Assembly: GCA_000469685.2 (NCBI GenBank)
Contig: LS997565.1
Span: forward strand, 45,227,810 to 45,291,809
Length of the DNA: 64,000 nucleotides
Direction of reading: 5' to 3'
From: Haemonchus contortus
Lineage: Eukaryota; Nematoda; Chromadorea; Rhabditida; Trichostrongylidae
Position 1 is the stretch's first letter; the number at the start of each line of letters is the position of its first letter. Both the position numbers and the translations under genes were made by a program. Shown here piece by piece: positions 34,442 through 46,185 of this stretch. Under the pieces are notes generated by a model. That model saw nothing but the letters and a program-made list of their open reading frames with translations, was not told where the DNA came from and did no database searches.

Positions 34442-37400
34442 GATGCTCTCAAGGCTCCCTCCGCACCGCCTCCATCTCAACCTAGTCCTCAAGTAAACGG
34501 TATACTCTGCAGTTTTCTTTCTGCTTTCTTCTCTGCTTCCATTAACGATTGAATTAATCTGAAAAAAATTTTTACTGCAAGCCATATTTTTTGAGGACCT
34601 TTAGTTTGGTATGAAAATTACTCAGGAGAAAATTGGTATGAATAAGTAAAACAATCAGAGACGAGACTTTTTTCCAAACGTGGAATCGGGAACATGGCAG
34701 CCTCTCTAAGAAGCCGAGTATAAAGGGAAAAGAAGGAGAATGAAGCCTAGGTTGAACACGCAGTGCTATGCTCGACTTTAAGAAGCATCATGGAGAGAAC
34801 TCCAGAGCCCTCATTCACCACTCTGTACACCTCGCTGGATCGGATCCGCCTGCAAAATGAATTTTTCCTCTCTTCTTTTATCGATTGGTTCATCAAAAAA
34901 ATCGAACCTTTCGTAGAAGGGTGTTACTGTAGGCGTAAAGTATAAAACTCTGTTATGGCTCAAAAAAATTCTACAATCTTCATTGCAACCCACTTCCGTG
35001 GGGCTTTTGCAAAGGAACGGTCATTCCTTCATCACCTATCCAAGGAATACCTGGAAATTCCCAAAGAATGCCTGGAAATATTCAATTTAGTACCTATACA
35101 GGCATTCTATGCTAGACCATCTTCTGAAACCAGAGTTATTCGGTACCGACGCAAAAACCTGACAGTAGGCTACCCTAGAAGGTACAAAGATCAAGTCAGA
35201 CTCTCTGGGAATTTTTAGTTACGCTTTTTGTTTACAAGCACCTCATGTGTTTTTATTGTGTAAACATTCAACCATAAATTTAAAAGTGACATAAAGAAAT
35301 GATTTACATATGGAATCAGTAGTAAATGACTGATGGAATTAGACTTTTTTTTCCAGTACCTCCACCTCAACAACCTCAACCGATACCCATGCAAAGTGGT
35401 GTTGTTTATACCGTTCAACCACAGACCATTATTGTACCTCCAACTGTTATTGTCATAAAAGAAGCAGATACATTTCATCCATATCCAGAATTCTGTCCAA
35501 AATGTCAGGTTCGTTAGCCTTTTGAAATCTTGAAACTGTTATGATTGTGAATTTCCACCTGAATGAGTCGTTTGCTCTGTCAGGTCTATCAGGTGATCCC
35601 CCTGATTTGTACATATGCTATGCAGTGGAACCATTTCTAAGTGCTTTTCCATATCTTTCTGTCCCATATCAGCACCACAATAGGGAAAAAACCATGGCTT
35701 TTGTAAAAAATGAGAGGTGGGCGGGGTTTGCTCAGTAGGCGGGGCCTCGCAGTTGTGCTCGTTGAAACCGCAAAATGTTTTGATGCGTTTTCTCCTTTGA
35801 AAATTCCTTTCGAGTTGAGTTTTCCACGCCCTTTCAAACTTAATGGTAGCGGGGTATGGTACCGGAATAGCTGAAAAGGAATGAGCTTTCAGTCAAATTT
35901 TCATTTTTGATCTTCTTCTTCTCCCTAGCGTTAATCCCGCGCCGTCGCAGGGTCCGCTGTTCTTGTCAGCCGTCTCCATTTCATTCTATCTACGGCATCT
36001 TCTGCCGTCACCTTGGCTTCGGCGAGGTCCTTCTTGATCACGTCCCGCATCTTTTCTTCGGGGCTCCTCGTGGTCGCTTACCTTGAGCCTCGAATTCCAT
36101 TACCTCCCTTATCGGATGGCTATGTGGCCTTCTTAGCACATGCCCAAACCAACGCAGGCGCTGCTCTCTCATCTTCAGTTGAACTAGAGCTGTTTGCATA
36201 GCCGTCCTGACGTCTTCATTTCTGACCCGATCCAGCCGCGTCCAGCCGCAGGCCCATCTGAGCATTCTCATTTCAGCGGAGTGGAGTTGTCCTTCGTGGA
36301 ATTTACTCACGGGCCAACACTCGCTGCCGTAGAGCATCTTGGGCCTTACCACTGCCCGATACACCTTTCCTTTCAGGGTCCTGGAGCTCCGACGGTCGCA
36401 GAGGATACCGGTGGACTCCCTCCACTTCATCCATGCCGCTTTTATTCGGATTTCACGGCCTGGTCCACGCTACCACCAGCGGCTAGATCACTCCCCAGAT
36501 AGCGGAAGTCCTGGACCTTTTCGATGGCTTCCCCGCGACCGTCGACGATTGACTGCGTGCCCTCCTCGGAGCTGAGAAACTTGGTCTTCTTCACGTTCAG
36601 CCGGAGTCCACTCTCCGCCAATACCCTTTGCCAATTCTGGAGTTTATCCTGGAGTTCATCCTTGCTCTCCGCTATCAGAGCGATGTCATCAGCGTAGAGG
36701 ATGGTCTTCAGTGGTCCATCCATGAGTTCTTCTGTGATGACGTCCATCGTGAGCAGGAAGAGGAACGGGCTTAGAGCTGATCCCTGGTGTACTCCAACCG
36801 TGACATCTATTGCTCCGGTTTGGCCGTGTGGGGTGCGTATTGTTGTGGTGGAGCCATCGTACATGTCCTTCACCAGAGAGATCAGGTGTTCTGGAACCTT
36901 TCGTTTTCGGAGCGCTCTCCAGAGGACTTGTCGCGGGAGACGGTCGAAAGCCTTCTCCAGATCGAGGAAGGCTATGTAGCAGGGTCTACGCTTTTCTCGA
37001 TACTTCTCCATAACTTGTCTAGCTATGAAGATGGCGTCCGTTGTAGACCTTGCAGGCATGAAGCCGAACTGCTTCTGTGAGATTGGGACCAATTCTCTCA
37101 ATCTTGAGTCGACCAGCCGCTCGTACAGCTTCATCGTGTGAGCAGTCAACCTGATTCCCCGGTAGTTGGAACACTCCATCGCGTCCCCCTTCTGCTTGAA
37201 GATTGGAACGATGGTACTTTTCCTCCATGCATCTGGGATTCTTCCTTCAGCGGTGACAGTGTTCAGGAATCGGGTGAGCCACTTTACCCCGTACTCTCCG
37301 AGCGCTTTCCATGCCTCGATCGGCACTCTATCCAGACCAGTTGCCTTCCCAATCTTCATGTTTCCCATTGCTCTACACACCTCATTCTCTGTCCAGAGAT

Positions 37401-38803
37401 TGTTGGGCCAGCCTTGCCTCTGATTGAAAGCTGTTCTGGCGGGCGAATTCTTCGTTGAGGAGTCCGTCGAAGTATTCCTCCCACCTACGCCTGACCTCGC
37501 CAGGCTTCCTCAGTATGGCACCCTCGCTGTTCCTGACGGACTTCACTACCCCGATGTCCCGAGTGGCGCGGTGACGCGCTTTCGCCAGGCGGAAGACGAA
37601 CTTCTCTCCTTCTCGACTGTCGAGTTTCTCATACAAGGCGTCCATTTCCGTGTTCTTCGCCTTCGCGACAGCAGCCTTGGCGAGCCTCTTGGAAGTTCTG
37701 TAGGCAATTAGGTCCTCTGGAGCTCGTGTCTTTTGCCAGCGCTTGTAAGCGATTTCTTCTGCCTCGCAACTCGTTGGACTTCATCATTCCAGAACCATGC
37801 TTCCTTGTCCCCTCGGAAACCACCTCGAGTTTCCCCCAGCGTTTCCTTTGCACATCGCAGGATGACCTCCACAGCGTTGCTCCAAGTCTGCTGGATCGGC
37901 CCTTCGGGATTTGGAAGTCCAGCTTCCAGTATCTTTTCTTTGAGGTGTTCTCTTTCGGACTGGTGCAACTTCCACCACCGGATCCTCCGTTCCGTTCTTG
38001 TCCTCGATTTCTTGGGAAGATCGATGGCTATGTCTGCTAGTAGAGGTCTGTGCTGTGGTGCCAAGTCTTCTCCGGGCAGTACCTTGATGTCTTTTACAGT
38101 TTTGAGGGACGATCTTCTTACCAGCACATGATCTATTTCCGTTTCTTTCCCTCCACTGCTGTAGGTTACCTTCTGGGACTTCCTTTTCGCGAAGAAGGTG
38201 CTGCAGACTGCCAAGTCGTGAGCTATAGCCAGGGCAAGGACCCTTTCTCCCTCATCGTTTCTGAGTCCTACACCTTTACCTCCATGCACCCTTTCCAGTC
38301 CACTCCTTTCACTGCCGACGTGCCCATTCAGATCACCTGCTATGGTAAGATAGTCCCCCTCCGGAAATGATCGGATGGTCTCGTCAAGGCTCATATAGAA
38401 CTCATCTTTTCGTAGATGGGGCAGCCGGCTTGAGGTGCGTACACCGATATTATTGTCCAGTTCCCCTCCTTCGTGTCTATCCTCACCGACATGATTCGAC
38501 TGCTGACCCTGTTGACGGCGGAGACAGAGTCTTTCAGGGAGTCTGCCACTGCTACAGCCAAATTTTCATTTTTGATATTGTCAGATAATGTTATAGAGAC
38601 GTTTTTTATGAAAATTTTTTCAGCAAATTGTCATAACTCGTCGAGTATGGGTATCAGGATCGTGTGCATGTTTTGTTTTGATAATAGCCTGTTTTGTACC
38701 ATTTTTGTGGCCATTGTTATTTTTTCTGTGTACACCACGTTTCAAAGATGCCCATCATCATTGTCCATGCTGTATGACTCTACTTTCCATCAAACGGAGA
38801 TGA
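34442..38803 (+). CDS. LITAF-domain (LPS-induced TNF-alpha factor-like) membrane protein, 5' end missing
   Basis: Exons 34442-34499, 35357-35508 and 38624-38803 (stop TGA) join in phase. The encoded fragment starts proline-rich (DALKAPSAPPPSQPSPQ), continues with more Pro/Gln, and then has a CPKC knuckle near the end of exon 2. Exon 3 supplies a hydrophobic segment (CACFVLIIACFVPFLWPLLF) and a closing HHHCPCC. This CxxC - hydrophobic - HxCPxC arrangement defines LITAF domains, zinc-binding proteins attached to late endosomal/lysosomal membranes. The first coding exon was not found. A possible PY or PTAP-type motif cannot be confirmed. The second intron (35509-38623) is swollen by an antisense RTE insertion; without it the intron would be about 450 bp. 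A polyadenylation signal follows at 38930. Confidence 0.8.
35894..35911. repeat. Target site duplication, left copy
   Basis: CAAATTTTCATTTTTGAT, repeated exactly at 38559-38576 on the other side of the RTE element. Confidence 0.9.
35912..38558 (-). mobile_element. 5'-truncated RTE-clade non-LTR retrotransposon
   Basis: Read on the minus strand, the element starts inside the apurinic endonuclease domain (VADSLKDSVSAV near 38545). It then runs through GDLNGHVG, a complete reverse transcriptase and a C-terminal region, and ends at 35912 in a GAA-rich tail (GAGAAGAAGAAG). The exact 18-bp duplications at both ends show target-primed insertion into the intron of the LITAF gene, in antisense. The N-terminal part of the endonuclease is absent, typical of abortive reverse transcription. 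Confidence 0.92.
36038..38545 (-). pseudogene. Endonuclease-reverse transcriptase ORF with frameshifts
   Basis: Coding pieces (minus strand) are 38394-37708 (endonuclease C-terminal half: GDLNGHVGSE, HRPLLADI, then a linker), 37645-37382 (linker), 37380-36442 (RT: IGKATGLDRVPIEAWK, NYRGI, FLDLEKAFDRLPR, QGSALSPFLF, and YADD at 36684-36695) and 36430-36038 (post-RT, ending RGAPKKR). Frame changes occur near 38405, 37645-37708, 37381 and 36435. Each looks like a small indel, because homology continues straight across. The catalytic YADD is intact, but no continuous product can be made. Strong similarity to RTE-type ORFs in nematodes and other animals supports the clade. Confidence 0.88.
38559..38576. 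repeat. Target site duplication, right copy
   Basis: Exact copy of 35894-35911. Confidence 0.9.
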
Positions 38804-38929
38804 CCTGAATGGATGAAAAACAACACTGCCTGAGGATTATTAAATATTTGTAAACAACATATATGGACGGCCGCTGTCGATTCAAACAACTGGGTCAAAC
38901 GTGCCATCAAGAATTTGCATATATTTCAA

Positions 38930-38935
38930 AATAAA
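38930..38935 (+). promoter_or_regulatory. Polyadenylation signal of the LITAF-like gene
   Basis: AATAAA lies 127 nt after the stop codon. Confidence 0.5.
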
Positions 38936-38967
38936 GTTTAATATGCACATTTGTTATTGATTAATTC

Positions 38968-39198
38968 CGTCTCTGGGCGCACCTACACATTCCACTTCCA
39001 TTCGAATGCTATGACGAATAACTGGGAAAACAGCTGATGAGTAGGTTGGTGCTTCTAACGATAAGCTCCCAGATCGGCCTGATACCATCGTATCGGCCTC
39101 AGTGGAACGAACCAGTTTGGTTGACGCGAAGGTCGATCTGGGATTTGACTCCTTGGCAACATGTGCAGGTGCCACTTACGCTTCACCACCTCCTCCAC
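38968..39198 (-). repeat. tRNA-derived SINE copy 8
   Basis: A strongly diverged copy. The plus strand retains GGTCGATCTGGGATTTGACTC and GCCACTTACGCTTCACCACC at its right end. Confidence 0.5.
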
Positions 39199-39935
39199 TT
39201 TTCCACCGCTCTGTGAACTAGTAAATGTTCCACGTAAGTAAGTAACTAAGTAAGTGAATAAAAAAATGAATAATCGGATTCGCTTTGGAGGAAACAGTTT
39301 TTTAACGCACGTTTAACACTATACTCTTCCTTCTTCTTCAGAACGTATTTTCAGGCTTTTTCTCTTCTTCACCCCTGTTTGTGAAGTTTTTCGAAATTTC
39401 ACATATCAAAAGTATGCGGAAGGAATGCATGTAGTGCCAACTTGAAATTTTTGATTCTGAGAACCCCTGCTTTAGTACCCCAGTAGAGTACGTGCCATGT
39501 CGAGGAGTTATTCATAACACTCATACTTACGGCTGTAGAGGTAGCGTATTAGGGAGTCTTTGGAAGCCGTTCAACCAACTTATTTAAACAATCATTCATC
39601 TCCATCATTCATTTCTCTCAGAAGAGTGCACAGAGTCTGGCTAATTGCAATCAGCTGCCCACATTAGGCATCCCAAAGCCTCAACTTATCCTCATTCGGC
39701 ATGAGTTGGGTCGAGTAAAAATATGTCTCGCTAAAGACCAAACTCAGCTAACACTGGTCCTACCATCGGTTGATGGGTGATTTCAAGGACCAAAGAAACC
39801 GCTGTGAGTGGCCCTTCACTGGATTAAATGCATGCTCTGGAATCTCGAACTTCAGTAGGGATATGGAGACGGTTGATAGGGTGTTCCCAGATTATTTCTT
39901 TTCCATCGAAAGAAAATCCTTGCCGCCCGTTATGA
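39199..39935. other. Intergenic stretch
   Basis: Nothing recognisable apart from a short AAGTAAGTAAC-type run near 39232. Confidence 0.4.
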
Positions 39936-40192
39936 AAAGCACCCGCTTCCGTCTTTCACCCAAAATCGTCGTTATGTTTAAATGCGTATGTAACCTAACC
40001 AGCATTTGCGCTGGGCCAGCCGATTCACGAGTCAGAGACAGATTTTCACTGCCCCATGGGTTTGGTACCAGTTAGCCGACTCTCGGAGTTGGAACCCTGT
40101 GGTTCTGCTGAGCTTAATCTCTAGCTGGAACTTCATACCAGGATCGCGTGTGTATAATGAGTGCGCCGTGACTTGCCACTACAACACCTTCT
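39936..40192 (-). repeat. tRNA-derived SINE copy 9
   Basis: A diverged copy with GGTACCAGTTAGCCGACTC in the body and GTGACTTGCCACTACAACACC at the right end. A small extra segment sits in the body. Confidence 0.6.
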
Positions 40193-41340
40193 TTTTTGCT
40201 ACAATGAGTCAATACGATAGAAGAACGTTTTGTTTTTTTTCAAATTAAATTGCAAATTTTCCATTTTTGAGGTAAAGGATAAGAGGTTGCCTCTATACCC
40301 TTTGGATGAATCCTAATAGTAAAAAGTTTTTTTTAGTTTTTTTTTTGACTTGCTTCCGCCCATAACCACAAATTCCTGAACGGGAAGGGTACAGAATTCA
40401 AGGAAAATGAAGGGCTCTCTTAGGTTTCCTATGGCCTGAGTGTGAATCTTACTCGAAAAAAGTTCAATATCATAGTATTTCTACGGAAAACCTTTAAAAT
40501 CTACCAGTCCCTTTCAAGTCGGAGACTTTTGGAGCGTGTTTAGCGACCTTTGTAAGGAAAAGTGCAGAAGGCGTATTGGCCTTACGAATTTTTAGGGTCA
40601 GATAACATCTCACTAATTCCTACAGACAAGGGTTCCAAACTCCTCAAATCGGTTTTCCTTATTTTTTTTCCTGAGTCGTCACGTTTTTATTGAAAAACAC
40701 TTGGCACAAGTTGTGTCCCGATTTCACATTCTCTATGGCTTTTCTGAAAGAACAGAGAGTTGGAGGAAATTTGCATTTACCCATGCTAGAGAGGTCACCA
40801 TAGGGTAAAAACGCGCACTATACCTTCCTAGAATGGATGGAGGCGTATGTTTATTGAATTAGTTCCATGAACGGTATGTACATGCAACCGGGAAAGCATC
40901 GAACTGATTCACACTAGGTCCAATTGATCTCGGGGGTTTGAGAAGGAGTTGACAAGGGTATAAACCAAAAATTATTGGAAGGGACCACAATGGATGCTAT
41001 TTAATGAAGGGTAAGGCTCAATTCATACTAATTCCAGCTGCTAAACGGGAAAAAGAGCAGAATAAGGAAAAAGTTCCCGACAGCTCCCACGAAAATGGTT
41101 CAATTTTTTTCCAAAAATCCTCACAGCGACTGATTTTTATGGGCCCTTTCGCCTCTGGGACGCTCAAAGAATGCATCGAGTTTCCTATATCCGAATCAAA
41201 TTGAGTCAAGATAAAACTCTGCTACGTTGAGAACTGGAACAATGCCAAAGGGATCCTTTGTTGGTGTTTCCCATTATTGTAATGAATCGAGTGGAGCCGT
41301 TCAGTCTAAAACCTCCTTTGATGGGCGACTCCCACTAAAC
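40193..41340. other. Intergenic stretch
   Basis: AT-rich; no gene or repeat recognised. Confidence 0.4.
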
Positions 41341-41354
41341 TTTGTCCCCAGATT

Positions 41355-41760
41355 CTTGCCTCCCAGACCACCAAGAGGCAAGGCTACTGGTGAAGACAGC
41401 AGTGCACCATTTAGTTCACCATATGCCAGGGTTTATTCGCCAAGTCAAATGCTTGTTCCTCTCTGTCGCCAAGGAGCCAGTTACTTTCTGTTGTACTTTC
41501 CATGACATGCTCGATCTTGTTCTGACCATCAACCTACTCATTCCCCTTTTCTCCCCGAATCCTTTTAAGGGGAGGAGAAAATTGTTGCTGCTAATCGATC
41601 GCATCGGCGCATTTCCAGCCCGCAATCCGCTGCCGGCCGCTTTCCCTGTTTCGGATTCGTCCCCCATTTCCCATCGTCACCCGCTATCGCCAGCCACCGC
41701 CGCAGCCTCGCTATACCCGTTCCTATCCACCCACCAAACTCTTGCATTGCCTCTTCAGGT
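41355..41760 (+). CDS. Candidate proline/serine-rich exon(s) of an unrecognised gene
   Basis: GC content rises sharply here, unlike the flanks. Two stretches look exonic. The first, 41355-41430, follows TTTGTCCCCAG and reads PRPPRGKATGEDSSAPFSS. The second, about 41619-41758, follows CATTTCCAG and ends at CTTCAG|GTATGT; its best frame is rich in Ser, Pro and His (for example SDSSPISHRHPLSP). The opposite strand is also open across the second stretch, so the strand is not certain. No domain is recognised. Confidence 0.3.
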
Positions 41761-41917
41761 ATGTCCCCTGTGAAGGAACATGGTAATTAACCTTGACCGC
41801 TCCATTCGGTTGGGAGGGCCACTCTAAAAGCTTTCTCCTCTCCATCCCTATAATTTCAGTGAGGTAAAGTGCCTGAATAACCTCAATTAGAGGACATTTA
41901 CCAAAGTAGGAGGGATA

Positions 41918-41982
41918 CTTAATGACATTTACCCAACACTAAGCAGCAGGTGCCTGCTTAGTGTTGGGTAAAGGTCATTAAG
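41918..41982. repeat. Near-perfect 65-nt hairpin (29-bp arms)
   Basis: Arm 41918-41946 pairs with 41954-41982 at 28 of 29 positions around a 7-nt loop (CAGGTGC). It starts CTTAATGACATTTACCC and ends with the complement. A shortened direct copy of part of the arm (GACATTTACC) lies just upstream at about 41893. It could be a microRNA-like precursor, a tiny palindromic element or a cruciform. Confidence 0.85.
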
Positions 41983-42798
41983 TTTGTAGCTCAAGTAGGC
42001 AAAGCGGGATGAAAGTTCACCCATCCAGGAGCCCTCTTATGGCCCGTCAAAGCTCTGGTGGTTCAGAGCGACCTATTGGTTCCAGCCCTAGGTAGCCCGC
42101 CAAACTTTCGTAGTGAAGGCCCCCTGGAGGGAGGGGTTACGTGAAAGCATGGTTTGGATGGTAACGGGATGAAGCTCAACTTTTGATTCGGAAAAACTTT
42201 CCAGTTTTTATTTCAATTTTGTCTAAGTTCCTCCTCTTCCACTAACCCTGTTTTTGATTTTTTCGCAGAACATGAAATGACTTCGACTGGGAATTGTGTG
42301 TTACCCATTCCAGCGAGGGTAGCCGGTTCATATCGATTCAAGGCATTTGGCCAGTAATTTACAGCACCGACTCGTCCAAGCCTGCAAATGACTTGCAGAT
42401 GAAGGAGCGCTTGGCTTGGGCTCAGATTTCTAATCCGTGAGTCATTTCGGGGTCTTCTCGCGAGTATACAACAACCCTGGCAAGAACCCTGATGAAAGAA
42501 AAGTTTTTTCCTTATCGATTGAGGGAGGAGTTAAATTTCAAGGTCTTTGCCAAGAACTTTACCTGTGATCGCTATTCTGAAGGACACACGGGTCGCTCTG
42601 AAACTTGGCTGCCTCTGAAATTCAAGGGGCACTGAAGCTGAAATGTTGGTAACCAGTCCATGACAATGTCATTTTCCCTATTTTTCCACTCCTTTCTCTC
42701 TTCTTGCACCTCCCTTTTTGGCCCAATCAAAAGTGCTTCCTTCTTTCCTTCCTAATAAGTCTTAAAATAACTCCTACGGAATTAGACGGCCCTTTCAG

Positions 42799-43081
42799 AA
42801 AAACCCTTTCAAGTCGACTTTTCATTGTCTCCTCCGCCAAAACAAGTCTATCATTACATGAACGACTCGCCGATCGATCTAGGCAAAAGAATAGTCGCCT
42901 AGTCTGCGCAGAGCAAGATTCTAGGCTTCTCTTCAGCAGGCAAAGTCATCTGGGCTCCCGTTTATTGTTAGATGAAGTGGATATTACTACGAACATAAGA
43001 GGAGCGGAGAACATGAATGACATTTCAAATGCTTTCGTGATTTCGAAGGGAAGTATGGTGCATGGCGTACTCTCTGAGTGA
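42799..43081 (+). CDS. Candidate exon of an unrecognised gene
   Basis: After an acceptor-like CCCTTTCAG, a frame of about 93 codons runs to TGA at 43079-43081. It is rich in Ser, Arg and Leu (SLHERLADRSRQKNSRLV) and then acidic/neutral (DEVDITTNIRGAENMNDIS). The composition looks coding, but no family is recognised and no joining exon in matching phase was found. Confidence 0.3.
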
Positions 43082-43496
43082 TAACTTTTTGACGGTATAT
43101 TTATATCAATGATTGACGTACATTAATCTGCATTTTACACTTCTTACTCGTGTCCCAGGGACTTATATGGTGACCTTTAGCCAATTATTGAGCTCACTCC
43201 CTCGTCATGGATGTTAGGTTGGCTGGGAGGGGAGATGGAGGCCGCGGCTAATGTGTCCTCCCTCTCCACGCTCGATAGACACTCTCCGCGGATAAACCAC
43301 CATTTCCAACGCCGAATTACTTGACCGCGTTAGCTATCGATCGTGATTCCCAGTAAGATATTGTTTTACTTCGCCTAATTGTACTTTGGCTACTGTAACA
43401 TTCTTTTATACGAATTATGTTTGAATAATCTGGTTGAAATCCTTCTGAAATTGTTTTGGCCCAATGAATTTTTCTTCTCTACTTCTCTTGCTTTTA

Positions 43497-43645
43497 GTGG
43501 GTCATGTCCTCATCTCTCTCCTCAAACTGAAATTTCTGTAGGGAAAGTCTCCGTAGGATTACCTAGTGCCAATTCTTTTTATCCAGGCAAGCATTACAAC
43601 ACTCTCTCCAGTGAAACCAGTGATCGACCTAGGACAAAGATATAG
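43497..43645 (+). CDS. Candidate terminal exon of an unrecognised gene
   Basis: After CTTTTAG, a frame of about 49 codons reads through SCPHLSPQTEISVG and ends SSETSDRPRTKI followed by TAG. A second frame (43566-43832) is also open, so the assignment is weak. It may belong with the candidate exons at 41.4-43.1 kb. Confidence 0.25.
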
Positions 43646-43832
43646 CCATCTGCTGCACGGCGAAGACATCCGCTTATCTCTGGGAACGACCACATGTGGG
43701 ATCCTCATATCAAAGACATCCGAAATGTCTTTGAAACCCTACAGTAAACTACGGTGTAGAAGGTCCCTTGGAGGAGTAAACAAAGTGCAGCGGGTAGGGT
43801 CACTAGCTAATGAGAAGTTCGTACCCCACTAG

Positions 43833-46018
43833 AAGTCTTCTCATCCTTTTTTTGCATCCCCAAGCATCACTGCTCGTCATTGCCGATCATCGCTGAAAGA
43901 AGGCCGACTCTGAAATGTATATTACTCTAGTGTCCGGGAGGTTTAAACAAGCCCTGATGCAACATCAAAGGGTTCTGAAGTATGTGGGGTTCTCCCGAGG
44001 AAGTGGCCACTGTTGCCAGTTCTCTCTCTCCTGTCCATTCTTTTTCCTCTTGGCTGCATATCTTGGAACTGGATTTTGGCCCACGTAAGAGATAGATTCC
44101 TATGGCTTCTAGCTCCTCTACGACCTGTTTCTGGGCTCGTTAAATAATATCCATCATTGAATTATGTTAGCAAATGCTATCTCATGGGTACTGCCATTCG
44201 TCATCGTCACTTAGGTGCGCAAGCTTTGAAGGTGTTGTGGGAAGGGGGCTTGGAAGTTATGGCACCAAGGCGGTTTGGGTGTCACTACAGGAGAGGGAGG
44301 CGCTTACTGTCCCCATTATGTGCATTATAGCTCCCAGTTCGTTTTCCAGTAGTCATTACATGGGAACGCCCTGAGTTGCAGTACCTCTTGGTAATGTGTT
44401 GGGCTAGGCGATAGCCATGAGAGTATCCTGTGAGATCGAACTTCGGACAGGAGCCATGACAGGGCGGATCACGCCTCGTCACGGATCCGCTGTAGAGTTA
44501 ATCAGGATCGTAGCCAATATTCAGGCTGGAATCCTGACAAACGGCTTAAAATTTGCCCGATTTAATTCCACCGTTGGGTTCCAAACCAGTTGATGTCCGG
44601 ATGGTAATGGAAACTAATTTATGCAAATAGAATATTGAATCCTTCCGGAAAATGTCGAAGAAGTGAGACATATGTGGAGGGAAATCAATGCTGCATGCTT
44701 CATCTCCTCAAGAATTCTTTGATTATTCTTTTACTTAGTATTTTCACCGTTGCTATTTATTTTGTCATTTAATCATCCATTTATTTTTTTCATTTGTCAT
44801 TTATTTTTTTGTTTGTTTGTTTCATCCCAAATTGCTTTTTGTTCACTTTCATGATGACTTCCAAATACTGCTGGAAAGGTACTGGAAGATCTCGTTACGT
44901 TCAGAATCAATCACTGAGCTTCAATTCAGGACAGTTGACAAAAATTTGAGGTCTCTGGGTTTTTTGGGATAAACTGGCAACATCTTAGCACCATCGTGAC
45001 TGCCTATTTCCACTGCGACAGGATTTTGTTTATGGTCCTGGAACGAACCATTCTGAAACTGTAGTTCGAGCTGGTTTGGTTTGGGGTCTACACTTAATCA
45101 AAAGGGTAATAGTATGAGCCGAAATCTAATTTAAAAATAGACTAATTGTATATTTAATGATTAGTCCCGGTTGAGACATCCATTCGGCTTCTGTACAGGA
45201 GTGCCCAGCCATTTGGATACAGATTCAAGTTAGTTGGTCTGACCTACTACAAATCTGGTACTAATTAGCCAGAGCTAGGAGGCAGGTGGGAAGAGGGGGG
45301 GTGTGGTGCGATTCACGCGTCAATATAATGAGGTCATCGGACAAAACTCGCTAAAACATCATTCCTACCATCATAACGGAAGTTATAAGAACTTATAAGT
45401 AGAATAAGGAAAGAAATGACCAAATATGCACGTTTACAGAGGGATTACGTTTACTAGGATCGAAAATTTTGAAGTTATTCGTATTTTGAACGTTTCACAA
45501 GTAAATTGTTGACCTATGAGGTGAATTCTCAATCTCGAAGGGGATTTTTTGCCATAGCAAAGAGATTTGCTCTATTCAAGGTGAAACCGTGGACTACTGC
45601 AAATTTATTTGGTCCATCTCAGCAGGAACGTACTGAAACGATGCTGCGTGCGCGAAGAGTTCTGATGGGGTCACGCGTGAATCGCGCGCCCCCCGGAAGA
45701 GGGGCGTCATGGAAACCATGATTAATCTGGGTGGAATTCGATCTCATTAGCGGGTAAAGCTTTTGAAGCGAGACTAGTCCTCACCACACATCACTGTAAA
45801 AAGAATCGATTACGGATAAAAAAGGACAGGGCTTTTTTGAAGTTTGCCCAATCCTTTTTGTATTTGGCCCACGCCATCGGTCCTCATGCAAAATCATAGT
45901 GGTGTTTGGTGCATGAATGAACACCCACTACGGCTGCAAATGCAATTCAAATGTGTGGGCGCAATAAAAAATGAAATTGATCGACACCAAAAAGCTTCCG
46001 CTTTTTATTCCCACTTCT
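43833..46018. other. Intergenic stretch
   Basis: No gene recognised. A region around 45160-45400 faintly resembles a decayed SINE body, but too weakly to call. Confidence 0.35.
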
Positions 46019-46185
46019 ATGGCCTATACAATGGCTTGCAGCGGCCAGGCGATTTGTGAGGCAGTGCTCATATGGCACGCATGAGTTCGGGAGGTAGTCG
46101 ACTCCTAAAGAACCAGAGCCTCGGTTGGTTGGGTGGAACTCGATCTAGGACGTCATCGGATGTACGGAGGAAGTACTAGGCACTA
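46019..46185 (-). repeat. Decayed partial tRNA-derived SINE copy 10
   Basis: Plus strand GGCCTATACAATGGCTTGCA and GCGGCCAGGCGATTTG match the SINE body. The rest is scrambled. Confidence 0.5.

Noticed and set aside
36194..38370. Plus-strand ORFs of about 100-130 codons within the RTE element
   Set aside because: They are shadows of the reverse transcriptase on the minus strand, which has clear motifs.
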